The notes below the pieces were generated by a model. It worked only from the letters and a program-made list of their open reading frames with translations. It was not told where the DNA came from and searched no databases. Below, in pieces: positions 19,634 to 28,293 of a stretch of 64,000 nt of DNA. The stretch's first letter is position 1. Each line of letters begins with the position of its first letter. The DNA is from Photobacterium sp. GJ3. Its GTDB lineage: Bacteria; Pseudomonadota; Gammaproteobacteria; Enterobacterales; Vibrionaceae. The DNA is taken from positions 3,224,001-3,288,000 of the forward strand of contig NZ_CP073578.1 in assembly GCF_018199995.1 (NCBI RefSeq). The letters run 5' to 3'. The translations under genes and the position numbers were made by a program.

Positions 19634-20230
19634 CTACCGGCCTGATGTGACGGATATTGACGGATTGAAAGAGGGCAGCGGGTTGCCGTCCTGCGCTGCT
19701 TTTCGCGGGTACACAGGTGCCGCCGATAAAAATAATTCGGCCACCAGCATCGGTTTTTCTTTCACCCACAACCGGGAGCGCCGTGCCCAGAGCGACTCAC
19801 CTTCCAGCCGGAACTCAGCCAGCTGCAATGCATCCCGGCGGGCACTCTGATCGGTAAACACCCGGTAGCCCAACGGCAATTCGCCCAGTTGCGCCAGATC
19901 CTGCTCATCGCCAGTCAGGGTCGGTAACGGAATCAATGTCCGGGCAAACACCCAGGGAATCCCGTCGCCCTGAAGCACCACATTCCGCTCAAGACAATCC
20001 ACCCGCCCCAGCATTTGCTGTTCACCGGGCTGAAGTTGTGCCGATTTGATAGGCGATTGCTCCAGCAACAGCACACTGAACTGATGACAATCCCGGGCAA
20101 ACCGGCGTGACAGCGATCCCTGCTCGTGCAGCCAACTGGCCAGAACGGCATCGGCCATCTTGACCTGGTCGCTGGATTGCCAGTCTGCCTGAGCCAGCAG
20201 GGGCTTATAAATCTGCTTGAATGTCGACAT
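19634..20230 (-). CDS. ubiC: chorismate lyase UbiC
   Basis: Cytoplasmic enzyme that splits chorismate into pyruvate and 4-hydroxybenzoate, the first dedicated step of ubiquinone synthesis. The 198-aa protein is slightly longer than the E. coli enzyme. It shows the family's [20 protein letters not shown] block and [20 protein letters not shown], whose arginine, and the later ELPLGYRVF and RRSRLWV, help bind the product. It is first in the ubiC-ubiA operon, with a 35-base gap to the ubiA start. Confidence 0.93.
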   Translation of the reverse strand: MSTFKQIYKPLLAQADWQSSDQVKMADAVLASWLHEQGSLSRRFARDCHQFSVLLLEQSPIKSAQLQPGEQQMLGRVDCLERNVVLQGDGIPWVFARTLIPLPTLTGDEQDLAQLGELPLGYRVFTDQSARRDALQLAEFRLEGESLWARRSRLWVKEKPMLVAELFLSAAPVYPRKAAQDGNPLPSFNPSISVTSGR

Positions 20231-20460
20231 CTTCCCAATTCAATTCACGAAACTGCGGTATCTTGAGGTTTATATCCGACGGAATGTATCCGCCTTCTTT
20301 TCAGGACAGGTACATTGTCTGATGACAGATGAAACCCAATGTGCCCTCATTGTTGCGTATCTGCACGGCATCACTTGCTGCAAAAACAAGAATTTTGCGC
20401 GTCTCACTGACAACCAAAAGATCAACAGCCCCAGTAAAGGGTGATAGAATGTGTTCAATA

Positions 20461-20622
20461 ATACCAATCAAAGTCAGTCAATGATCAGAAATAGCGCAGG
20501 AAAAATGTTTGAGAACAAGGCAGATTTTTTAGATCAGTAGTCATTCTACAATCAAAAAATCTAACGCAGTGATCGAACATTTGAACAAGCTAGGATGACC
20601 AGTGATTGACTGCGATTGGTTT
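20461..20622. repeat. MITE-like repeat, long form (about 160 bp)
   Basis: The ends are inverted copies of each other: ATACCAATCAAAGTCAGTCA on the left and the complement of TGATTGACTGCGATTGGTTT on the right. No coding potential inside. A short 80-bp relative with the same ends lies at 42954-43033. Such non-coding elements with ACCAATC ends are presumably moved by a transposase elsewhere in the genome. Confidence 0.7.
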
Positions 20623-20736
20623 AATTCACATTGATTGATGCCCTATTGTAGCAAGCCGTCGCGGGCAGGAATACGATTCCTCGCCAAAGTAGGCACTTGG
20701 GTAACAGATTTTTCCCAGAGACAGATGGATAGCAAG

Positions 20737-21141
20737 ATGAAATCTCTACTCCTGACCTTCGCGGTGCTGCTGTTTTCCCTGAATCAGCCCGCGCTGGCAC
20801 AGACTGCGTCAGCAAACCCGCAATACAGCTATTTTACGCTAACGCCGGATATCACAACCAATTACATCACTCAGGGTAAAAAGCTGGGTTATCTGCGGTT
20901 ACAAGTCGATCTCATGGTCGCCGATCCGGATTACCTGCCTCTGGTTGAGCACCACGCCCCACTGATCCGTGATGCAGTGATTCAAATTATCGGCGAACAG
21001 CCAGAGTCGAAAATCAAGTCGCTGGCCGGGCGTGAAGCCATCCGCCAGTTGTGCCTGGATCGCGTGAATGACTTGCTGATTGCTGAAACCAACCAGAAGC
21101 TTCTGACTGAGTTACTCTTTACCAAGTATCTGTATCAGTAA
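20737..21141 (+). CDS. FliL-like exported protein
   Basis: A 134-aa protein with a clear signal sequence (MKSLLLTFAVLLFSLNQPAL) followed by a FliL-type domain: YFTLTPDITTNYI, KLGYLRLQVDLMV, and the C-terminal LCLDRVNDLLIAE and LLFTKYLYQ. FliL proteins sit at the flagellar basal body and affect stator function, but this copy is far from flagellar genes, as is usual for the second FliL-like protein of vibrios next to glpD. An ATG four codons upstream (20725) is an alternative start. Its function is not established. Confidence 0.78.
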   Translation: MKSLLLTFAVLLFSLNQPALAQTASANPQYSYFTLTPDITTNYITQGKKLGYLRLQVDLMVADPDYLPLVEHHAPLIRDAVIQIIGEQPESKIKSLAGREAIRQLCLDRVNDLLIAETNQKLLTELLFTKYLYQ

Positions 21142-21177
21142 ACCCATCTTTGCGGTGAGATGAAGCGATCAAAAAAA

Positions 21178-21202
21178 AAAGGCGCTCTCAATAAGCGCCT
21201 TT
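21178..21202. terminator. bidirectional terminator between the fliL-like gene and glpD
   Basis: AAAGGCGCT and AGCGCCTTT pair as a 9-bp stem with a 7-base loop. A run of ten A residues on the left gives a T run for the leftward glpD transcript. Confidence 0.85.
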
Positions 21203-21241
21203 GTTCGTTTGAGGGCGAAGCCCTGTTTTCCCGTGATTCGT

Positions 21242-22753
21242 TTATGCCGCATGGGCCTCGGCTTGTTTGGCAGACATATATGCTGCCACCGCCTGCTGCT
21301 GCTCCTGTGTCAGATACAGTCCCAGCTTACTGCGGCGCCACAGGGCGTCTTCCGCACTGGCAGCAAATTCATCCTGCATCAGATAATCCACTTCACGGGC
21401 ATACAGGCCTTCACCAAAGTGCTGCCCCATATCCGATTCTGTGCTGACACCTTGCATTATTTTCCAGCTCAGCGTGCCGTAGTTGGTCGCCAGCCGCTCT
21501 GCCGTAAAATCCGACAGCCATGCAAAATGCGCCTGCAGATCTTTCGCAAGACGAGATAAATCAAAGTTCACCTCACCACCGGGCAGACAAGCGTCTGCGG
21601 TCCAGGCCGGTCCCATCTTCGGAAAGAAAGGCGCTAACTTATGCAGTGCCGATTCGGCCAGTTTCCGGTAAGTTGTCAGCTTGCCACCGAATATCGACAG
21701 CAGCGGTGGCTGCGAGCCTTCCTGCTCCAGCTCCAGCGTATAATCGCGGGTGACCGCCTGCGGCGAATCCGATTCATCATCACACAACGGACGCACACCA
21801 GAGTAAGTCCAGACCACATCCTGACGCTGCAACTTAACTTTAAAGTGATCATTGTACACTTTCAGCAAATAGCAGATTTCATCTTCATCAATCGCGACCT
21901 GACGCGGATCGCCGTGATATTCCACATCGGTCGTGCCGATAATCGAGAAACGGTCCAGATAAGGGATCACAAACACAATCCGGTTGTCTTCATTCTGCAG
22001 AATGTAAGCCTGCGGTTCGTCGTGCACGCGCGGCACCACAATGTGCGAACCTTTGATCAGACGAATATTGCGTGGCGACGGGGTATCCAGACTGGTGTCA
22101 TAAAAAGTTTTCACCCACGGGCCGGCCGCATTCACCAGGGCATGTGCACGACGGGTAAAACGCTCACCCGACTGTGTATCCAGCACAGTCACCAGCCAGA
22201 TATCCCCCTGACGTTCCGCCTTTTCAACCCGGCAGCGATTACGGACTTCCCCGCCACGAGACGCGGTTTCGATCGCATTCAGAATCACCAGACGCGCATC
22301 ATCCACCCAGCAGTCTGAATATTCAAAACCTTTGGTGATTTCCGGCACCAGCGCAGAATCGGCGCCAAATCGCAGCCCTTCACTGGCCGGTAACGTGGTG
22401 CGTTTTCCCAGATGGTCATACAGAAACAAACCGGCACGGATCATCCAGGCGGGTCTCAGATGCGGACGGTGCGGCAGGCGAAAGCGCATGGGTTTGGCGA
22501 TGTGCGGAATTTTTCGCAGCAAGACTTCCCGCTCGGCCAGTGCTTCCCCGACCAGACGGAACTCATAATGCTCCAGATAGCGCAGGCCACCATGGATCAG
22601 CTTTGAGCTGGCTGATGACGTTGCAGATGCAAAGTCTTCCGCCTCAAACAATGCCACCTTCAGACCGCGCCCTGCGGCGTCGGCCGCAATACCGGCACCG
22701 TTAATACCACCACCAACAACGATGATGTCCAGAATCTCATTTGCTGCTGTCAT
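21242..22753 (-). CDS. glpD: aerobic glycerol-3-phosphate dehydrogenase GlpD
   Basis: FAD enzyme at the inner membrane that oxidises sn-glycerol 3-phosphate to dihydroxyacetone phosphate and passes electrons to ubiquinone. The 503-aa protein begins with the FAD-binding motif VVGGGINGAGIAADAAGRG and carries ATSSASSKLIHGGLRYLEHY, GTTDVEYHGDP and the long VWTYSGVRPLCDDESDSPQA block of the family. I use the ATG at 22753; an upstream ATG at 22792 would add 13 residues not expected in GlpD. Control by GlpR is supported by operator-like sequences in the promoter region. Confidence 0.97.
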   Translation of the reverse strand: MTAANEILDIIVVGGGINGAGIAADAAGRGLKVALFEAEDFASATSSASSKLIHGGLRYLEHYEFRLVGEALAEREVLLRKIPHIAKPMRFRLPHRPHLRPAWMIRAGLFLYDHLGKRTTLPASEGLRFGADSALVPEITKGFEYSDCWVDDARLVILNAIETASRGGEVRNRCRVEKAERQGDIWLVTVLDTQSGERFTRRAHALVNAAGPWVKTFYDTSLDTPSPRNIRLIKGSHIVVPRVHDEPQAYILQNEDNRIVFVIPYLDRFSIIGTTDVEYHGDPRQVAIDEDEICYLLKVYNDHFKVKLQRQDVVWTYSGVRPLCDDESDSPQAVTRDYTLELEQEGSQPPLLSIFGGKLTTYRKLAESALHKLAPFFPKMGPAWTADACLPGGEVNFDLSRLAKDLQAHFAWLSDFTAERLATNYGTLSWKIMQGVSTESDMGQHFGEGLYAREVDYLMQDEFAASAEDALWRRSKLGLYLTQEQQQAVAAYMSAKQAEAHAA

Positions 22754-22841
22754 GCCTGTCACCTGTACCTTTCTCGCACCACTCGAATTCATGCCTGCTT
22801 ATTAGCATAGGCCATGCATTCGAAAGTCATCACTGAGTTCG

Positions 22842-22909
22842 TATGTTCGTTATCGCTCAATATAGCCAAAATTAACGCGAACATCATCCTTTTTATGCGC
22901 GAAAAATGA
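22842..22909. promoter_or_regulatory. glpD promoter region with GlpR-like operators
   Basis: TATGTTCGTTATCGCTCAAT (22842-22861) resembles the GlpR operator (inverted ATGTTCG arms). A GCGAACATC half-site follows near 22877-22885 and TATGCGCGAAAAATGA near 22894-22909. The glpR gene next door encodes the expected repressor. Confidence 0.5.
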
Positions 22910-22934
22910 CACCACTATGATCATACGCACAAAA

Positions 22935-22957
22935 AAAGCTGCCTTGCAGGCAGCTTT
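22935..22957 (-). terminator. terminator of the glpEGR operon
   Basis: AAAGCTGCC and GGCAGCTTT form a 9-bp stem; read leftward, the hairpin is followed by seven T residues. It lies 70 bases past the glpR stop and just before the glpD promoter. Confidence 0.85.
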
Positions 22958-23028
22958 ATGGCGGTATTCCTAGAATAAAGAGTCATGGCTGACGCAAAAT
23001 GCGCGAAAACGCTCAGGCGATTGCCATG

Positions 23029-23793
23029 TCAGTCTGCAATGATTTCGAGATGGGTGTCCAGCTCGGCCAGACGCTTCGACAATGGCTCCGGCGGCGTTTT
23101 ATTGGTAAACAGCATGTCGATTTGACTGACATCCCCTAAGTTCACCATGGCGTTGCGGCCAAATTTCGTATGATCGACGCCCAGCATCACACAGCGGCTG
23201 TTTTCAATGATGGCCTGTTTCACCCGAACTTCATGGTAGTCAAAGTCCAGTAATGAGCCGTCCAGATCGATACCACTGATCCCGATGATGCCGAAATCGA
23301 GACGAAACTGTGAAATGAAATCCAGGGTTGCTTCGCCGACAATACCGCCATCCCGGTTTCGTACCTCTCCGCCCGCCAGAATCACCCGGCAATCATCTTT
23401 TCCGGTCAGAATCCCGGCCACATTAAGGTTATTGGTGACGACACGCAGGTCGCTGTGATCAAGCAAGGCGCGTGCAACGGCTTCCGGTGTTGTGCCGATG
23501 TCGATAAAAAGAGTCGCGCCATCCGGAATATGCTGCACCATTGCCTGAGCAATCCGGTCTTTCTCAGCCAGCTGCATGACTTTTCGGGTGGTATAAGACG
23601 TATTCACTGAACTCGATGGCACCGTCGCACCGCCATGATGGCGACGGATTTTATTCTCTTCCGCCAGCTCATTCAGATCGCGGCGAATGGTTTGCGGGCT
23701 GACTTGAAACCGGGCAACCAAATCATCAGTGCTGACGTAGCCCTGAGTTTTCACGAGATCAATGATCTCCTGATGACGTTTGCTTTGCTTCAC
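23029..23793 (-). CDS. glpR: glycerol-3-phosphate regulon repressor GlpR
   Basis: DeoR-family repressor released by glycerol 3-phosphate. The N-terminal helix-turn-helix (about residues 1-55) contains GYVSTDDLVARFQVSPQTIR, followed by the sugar-phosphate sensor domain with FIDIGTTPEAVARALL, GGEVRNRDGGIVGEATL and the C-terminal GVDHTKFGRNAMV. I place the start at the GTG at 23793 (VKQSKRHQEIIDLV), downstream of CAGGAG, which gives 254 aa as in E. coli. Upstream in-frame codons would add 27 residues of no similarity. Third gene of glpE-glpG-glpR. Confidence 0.93.
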   Translation of the reverse strand: MKQSKRHQEIIDLVKTQGYVSTDDLVARFQVSPQTIRRDLNELAEENKIRRHHGGATVPSSSVNTSYTTRKVMQLAEKDRIAQAMVQHIPDGATLFIDIGTTPEAVARALLDHSDLRVVTNNLNVAGILTGKDDCRVILAGGEVRNRDGGIVGEATLDFISQFRLDFGIIGISGIDLDGSLLDFDYHEVRVKQAIIENSRCVMLGVDHTKFGRNAMVNLGDVSQIDMLFTNKTPPEPLSKRLAELDTHLEIIAD

Positions 23794-23918
23794 TGCTGTT
23801 AGTGCTCCTGAATTAACATTGTTCCAGAGGTCTGAGAGACCGGAAATGAATGGCGTGCTCATCTTACTGGTCATTCAGCCATGTGGCTAGGGAAGGGATC
23901 CCACTCCTGAAGGAAAGC

Positions 23919-24764
23919 TCAGGAGTTTGCCGGGTGTCTCAAGCGCGCATCAACAAAGCCCAGAACACACCCCGTGATCAGGCCAAACAGATGCGCCATA
24001 TTGGCCACTTGGATCCCCATGATGTTGGTAAAGCCCAGGATCAGCCAGATCAGCATCAGGACCACAATTCCATTCGGCAGGCTTAACCCGCGAGACGGTG
24101 CCAGCCAGCCCAGCCACCACAGATATCCCATCAAGGCGTAGACCACACCGGAAAGGCCACCAAAGTTTGGCCCATTCACCCAATATTGTGCCAGCCCGGA
24201 TATCAGTGCAGACAGTAAAAACACTTCGAGCAGCTTCAAACTACCGCTGTGTTTCTCCAGCCGACCGCCCAGAATCCACCACCACAGGCAGTTAAACACA
24301 AGATGCAGGATAGAGAAATGCAGCAAACTGTGTGACACAAACCGCCACAGTTGCCACCCATCGCCTTGCATCAAAGGAAAATGCAGCGCTTGGAAGATAG
24401 GTCGCTGCCAGCCCAGCAACCACAAGAGATAAATAACAAGGGTAGTCACCAGCACACTGAGACAGACCGGTCCGGCCTGAGCACGGATATGAGCCAGCAG
24501 ACTCGGGCTGTGATACTCAAACTTCGGCTGCGGGTGCCGGCTGACCATCTGCCAGGATGCGGCCAGGTATTTTGGATCCTCCGGATGATCGGAAAATCGC
24601 TGCCATTCCGCTTCAATTTCGACCTGATGCTGTGGATCGGTCAGCCAGATCGCATACTGGCCACCCGGTTCAGGTGCCAGCATCAGCTCAATCCCTCGGG
24701 AGGCCATGTAATCAATAAATGCTTGCGCCATCCGGGGATTGTCGAGTACGACAATCCGCAGCAT
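23919..24764 (-). CDS. glpG: rhomboid intramembrane serine protease GlpG
   Basis: Polytopic membrane protease that cuts membrane proteins within or near the bilayer. The 281-aa protein has a cytosolic N-terminal domain (about 1-90) and six helices. The catalytic dyad is Ser205 in GGLSGVVYALMG and His258 in ANMAHLFGL; the loop 1 signature is WQLWRFVSHSLLHFSILHL. It lies between glpE and glpR on the same strand, 24 bases after glpE, as in enterics. Confidence 0.96.
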   Translation of the reverse strand: MLRIVVLDNPRMAQAFIDYMASRGIELMLAPEPGGQYAIWLTDPQHQVEIEAEWQRFSDHPEDPKYLAASWQMVSRHPQPKFEYHSPSLLAHIRAQAGPVCLSVLVTTLVIYLLWLLGWQRPIFQALHFPLMQGDGWQLWRFVSHSLLHFSILHLVFNCLWWWILGGRLEKHSGSLKLLEVFLLSALISGLAQYWVNGPNFGGLSGVVYALMGYLWWLGWLAPSRGLSLPNGIVVLMLIWLILGFTNIMGIQVANMAHLFGLITGCVLGFVDARLRHPANS

Positions 24765-24788
24765 GCCTGCCTCCCTTGCTCTGTTGGT

Positions 24789-25121
24789 TTACACAGACTG
24801 GGTCTCACACGGATAAGCTGCACGATGCCAGGCTTCAAAGCCACCGTCCATGCTGTAAACCGTCTCAAACCCCTGATGAATCAGATACTGAGCCGCGCCC
24901 TGAGAACTAATGCCATGATAGCACATGACGATCACTGGCTGTTCAAAGTCGACATCATCCATGAACTGAACCATGGAATCATTGGTCAGATGAAACGCAG
25001 ATTCCGGACGGGACAAAGCATGAGATTGTGGATCGCGGATATCGACCAGCACGGCCCGGCTTTCTGATTGTTGTAATAGTTCATACGCTTGTTCAACGGA
25101 AATGTGTTCAAACTGCTCCAT
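24789..25121 (-). CDS. glpE: thiosulfate sulfurtransferase GlpE
   Basis: Single-domain rhodanese of 110 aa that moves sulfane sulfur from thiosulfate to cyanide or thioredoxin-like acceptors in vitro. The active cysteine is Cys67 in [13 protein letters not shown]; other rhodanese features are [14 protein letters not shown] near the start and [11 protein letters not shown] near the end. First gene of the leftward glpEGR operon; a 570-base gap separates it from rpoH. Confidence 0.95.
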   Translation of the reverse strand: MEQFEHISVEQAYELLQQSESRAVLVDIRDPQSHALSRPESAFHLTNDSMVQFMDDVDFEQPVIVMCYHGISSQGAAQYLIHQGFETVYSMDGGFEAWHRAAYPCETQSV

Positions 25122-25590
25122 GATAGCCTCGTTGTGTGTTCAGGGATGCACCTGCCCTATTCTGCGACGGCAGGTCCGAATTTCAAGATGATCATTCATA
25201 AGCAAACAGAGGATCAACCCGCATCTGCCGCAAGAAAATACGACAGATTGCATGGATAGATCCGCCATGGCTCACAGGCAGCCAGTATACCTGAGTCAGT
25301 TACTCACAGCTTTGAAAATATAGTCCGCCACACATGACGTCTGATACGGTGAAATATCCCTTTGGGGATCAGCGCTTAGGTTCACAGTTCCCGCCCTGCT
25401 TTCAAGTATTGATCAAGCTTTCGCCACCTGTGGAAAAATCTGTGAATTGCGTTGATAATGTGTCTGAGCAGCCGAGGATCCACTAGATGTAGTGAGGATC
25501 CGATCAAAGCCTGTGGATAATATCAAGCATGCATCGCGCTGAAAATACACTGTTCGCCTTCAACTCACGTCCTGCCTGACTTCAGACACA
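25122..25590. other. intergenic region between glpE and rpoH with DnaA-box-like sites
   Basis: No gene is visible. TGTGGATAA at 25512-25520 is an exact DnaA box (TTATCCACA on the other strand); TGTGGAAAA at 25429-25437 and TGTGGATAG at 25631-25639 are near matches. A hairpin with GGATCC arms, GGATCCACTA-GATG-TAGTG(A)GGATCC, lies at 25476-25502. The glpE promoter must be here. Confidence 0.45.
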
Positions 25591-25617
25591 AAAAAACCGG
25601 CCCTTGGCCGGTTTTTT
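25591..25617 (-). terminator. terminator of rpoH
   Basis: AAAAAACCGGCC and GGCCGGTTTTTT pair perfectly over 12 bp with a CTT loop, about 80 bases past the rpoH stop; U-rich on both strands. Confidence 0.9.
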
Positions 25618-25697
25618 CATACAATAACTTTGTGGATAGAAAATCCAGATTCAGGCGGGATCCTGCATGTATCCGAGATCTTGCCTGAACAAGATCA

Positions 25698-26558
25698 TCA
25701 GAACGCGTCGCCTACTGCATCTTTCAGCTTACGCATCGCATTCTTTTCCAGCTGGCGGATCCGCTCAGCCGAGACGCCATAATGGTCAGCCAGATCCTGC
25801 AATGTGGCTTTCTCATCATCTAACCAACGGGAGCGGACAATGTGCTGGCTCCGATCGTCAAGGTTCGACAACGCCAGAGACAGACGATTGTTGGCATGGT
25901 TTTCCCAGTTATTTTCTTCAAAGCTTTGCGCCACATCTGAAGACTTATCTTCCAGGAAAAACACAGGCGCCATGTAGCTGCTGTCGCGATCGTCTTCATC
26001 GACCGGCATATCGAAAGTAGCATCCTGTGCCGCCAGGCGGGATTCCATCTCGCGCACTTCACTCTTTTCGACACCCAGTTGTTCGGCAACCATTGCCACT
26101 TCTTCGTTGTTAAACCAACCCAGACGTTTCTTTGACTTACGCAGGTTGAAGAAGAGTTTCCGTTGTGCCTTGGTGGTCGCCACTTTGACAATCCGCCAGT
26201 TACGCAGCACATACTCATGAATTTCAGCTTTGATCCAATGCACGGCAAAGGAAACCAGACGCACACCCACTTCAGGGTTGAAGCGTTTGACGGCTTTCAT
26301 CAAACCGATGTTTCCTTCCTGCACCAAATCTGCCATCGGCAGACCATAACCGGTATAGCCACGGGCAACATGGACCACAAAACGCAGGTGAGACAATACC
26401 AGACCGCGTGCAGCCTCAATATCGCCTTCATAATGCAGACGCTCAGCTAACTCACGCTCCTGCTCAGCCGTCAACATCGGATAGCCGTTCACGGACTGGA
26501 TATAGCTGTCCAGACTGTCTGCAGAAACTAAAGCTAATGAAGTCATCTCTTTTGTCAT
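25698..26558 (-). CDS. rpoH: RNA polymerase sigma factor RpoH (sigma-32)
   Basis: Heat-shock sigma factor that directs RNA polymerase to chaperone and protease promoters. At 286 aa it has region 2 ([20 protein letters not shown] and [14 protein letters not shown]), the RpoH box [18 protein letters not shown] that is diagnostic and binds chaperones, and region 4 with [19 protein letters not shown]. The ATG at 26558 follows AGGGG by seven bases; a second ATG lies four codons on. It is transcribed leftward behind ftsYEX, with its own 150-base upstream region. Confidence 0.98.
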   Translation of the reverse strand: MTKEMTSLALVSADSLDSYIQSVNGYPMLTAEQERELAERLHYEGDIEAARGLVLSHLRFVVHVARGYTGYGLPMADLVQEGNIGLMKAVKRFNPEVGVRLVSFAVHWIKAEIHEYVLRNWRIVKVATTKAQRKLFFNLRKSKKRLGWFNNEEVAMVAEQLGVEKSEVREMESRLAAQDATFDMPVDEDDRDSSYMAPVFFLEDKSSDVAQSFEENNWENHANNRLSLALSNLDDRSQHIVRSRWLDDEKATLQDLADHYGVSAERIRQLEKNAMRKLKDAVGDAF

Positions 26559-26707
26559 TCAGTAACCCCTGTGGATTGGATTGCCCGAGTCTTGTACTCA
26601 GGTCTTTCAGATCAAATCAGGTAACAAACACGTTACCTGACCGACAATAATGCCTCTAATGATGGCCAAATTGCAAGCAACATGACCAATACATAGAGTG
26701 TGAAACG

Positions 26708-27634
26708 TCAGATTGGTTCAATTTCTTTTAAGTGCCTCCCGGCAGAAAGGCGGGCAGCCAGCACACCAAGCAGGGAGGAGAGCATGATCAGCAGGAGACA
26801 CTCATCCCACGCCAGCCCGATCAGATGGAAGTCGCTACCATAGAGTGCCGCCAGTTTATCAACGGCGCCTTCCAGCATCAGGCAAACCAGCGCAGTCAGC
26901 ACTAACGCCGCCAGAGAAGACAACAGACCATACCAGGCCCCGGTATACAAAAATGGCCGCAGAATATAGCGGTTGGTTGCCCCAACCAGCTTCATCACCT
27001 GCACGGCATCTTTCTGGTTTTGCAGTTGAAGTCGCAGCGTATTGCCAACAATCAGAAAAACAGCCAGCAACATCAGAACAGCCATCAGCATGGCCAGTGA
27101 CACACTCAGCTGTTTAATCGCATCCAGCCGCTGCAACCAATCGCTGTCCAGCCGGACATCATCCACACCCGATTGCTCACTGAGTTTCTCCGCCAGCACA
27201 GTTGCCTGAACCGTGCTTTGCCACGCGTCGATGGGTTTAATCACCAGCACTGCGGGGAGTGGATTTTCATCCAGCAAGCTTAACGCTTGAGCGAACCCAG
27301 CATGCTCGCGAAACTCATCCAATCCCTGCTCGGGGGAGATATATTCAGCTTGGCTGACTTCCGCCCAACTGGCGATGCTTTCCTGTAATTGTCTGGCTTC
27401 GCTGTCGCGGGTGCCTTCCCTCAGATACACCGTCAGTTGCGTGGGGTTTTGCCAGGCTGCACTCACGATACTGATATTTTTCGCAGCCAGATAAAAGCAG
27501 GACGGCAGCGTCAGCGCAAAGGCCAGCACTGCCAGGGTCAGGACATTCCCCAGCGGGCGTCGCCATAAATCAGTGAGTGTTTGCTTACCGACCTGACGCT
27601 GAATCGTCAGCCAGCTTTGGGATTCACGCGCCAT
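26708..27634 (-). CDS. ftsX: cell division protein FtsX
   Basis: Membrane partner of FtsE; the pair sits at the septal ring and activates periplasmic amidases through EnvC-like proteins. The 308-aa protein has a cytosolic N-terminus, one helix (about 30-52), a large periplasmic loop with LTVYLREGTRDSEARQLQ, and three C-terminal helices; VMKLVGATNRYILRPFLYTG is typical. The ATG at 27634 overlaps the ftsE end by eleven bases, showing translational coupling. Confidence 0.96.
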   Translation of the reverse strand: MARESQSWLTIQRQVGKQTLTDLWRRPLGNVLTLAVLAFALTLPSCFYLAAKNISIVSAAWQNPTQLTVYLREGTRDSEARQLQESIASWAEVSQAEYISPEQGLDEFREHAGFAQALSLLDENPLPAVLVIKPIDAWQSTVQATVLAEKLSEQSGVDDVRLDSDWLQRLDAIKQLSVSLAMLMAVLMLLAVFLIVGNTLRLQLQNQKDAVQVMKLVGATNRYILRPFLYTGAWYGLLSSLAALVLTALVCLMLEGAVDKLAALYGSDFHLIGLAWDECLLLIMLSSLLGVLAARLSAGRHLKEIEPI

Positions 27635-28291
27635 AAGCGACCTCTCGCATCATGCCGTTGTGCAGATCCAGCCGACGATAGGTGTGACGGCTCAGTAAAG
27701 AGGTGTCGTGCGTGGCCATGAGGACACTCACACCCACCCGGTTAAATTCCGCGAATAAGCCCATCATTTGCTGAGACAGATCAGCATCCAGATTCCCGGT
27801 CGGTTCATCCGCCAGAACCACCAACGGCTTATTCACCACGGCTCTGGCAATGCCGACCCGCTGCTGTTCACCACCGGACAGCTGGATTGGCAGGCACTGC
27901 GCCTTATCCAGCAAACCGACCTTATCCAGTGCCGCAGAAACCCGGCGCTTGATATCACCGGGTGCAGACTGTGTGATTTGCAACGGCAGGGCGATGTTGT
28001 CAAACACGGTGCGATCCATCAGCAATCTGTGGTCTTGAAAAATCATCCCGATATGACGCCGCAGAAATGGGATCTGATGGCGGTCAATCCGGGTGATGTC
28101 GTGATCGTTAAAATAGATGCGGCCATCACTTGGCCGCTCGATCGCCGCAATCAACTTCAGCAGCGTGCTTTTCCCGGCACCGGAATGTCCGGTAAGAAAA
28201 GCCATCTCACCTTTACCCAGATGAAAATCCACTTTTTGCAGGGCTTGCCGGCCCCCCGGTATGCTTTACTGACCTGCTGAAACCGAATCAC
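27624..28291 (-). CDS. ftsE: cell division ATP-binding protein FtsE, frame broken by one missing base
   Basis: ABC-type ATPase that drives FtsX. Walker A is [10 protein letters not shown], the signature [14 protein letters not shown], Walker [13 protein letters not shown], and the H-loop MATHDTSLL. The N-terminal 20 residues ([13 protein letters not shown]) lie in another frame: adding one base to the C6 run at 28252-28257 joins them and gives 222 aa, exactly the E. coli length. The GTG at 28291 follows AGGA by six bases and lies three bases past the ftsY stop. An important division gene is unlikely to be truly dead here. Confidence 0.88.
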
Positions 28292-28293
28292 GT

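Noticed and set aside
25476..25502. GGATCC-armed hairpin before glpE as a cloning scar or attachment site
   Set aside because: GGATCC is also a common restriction site, but flanks are continuous natural sequence and no integrase or repeat partner is present.
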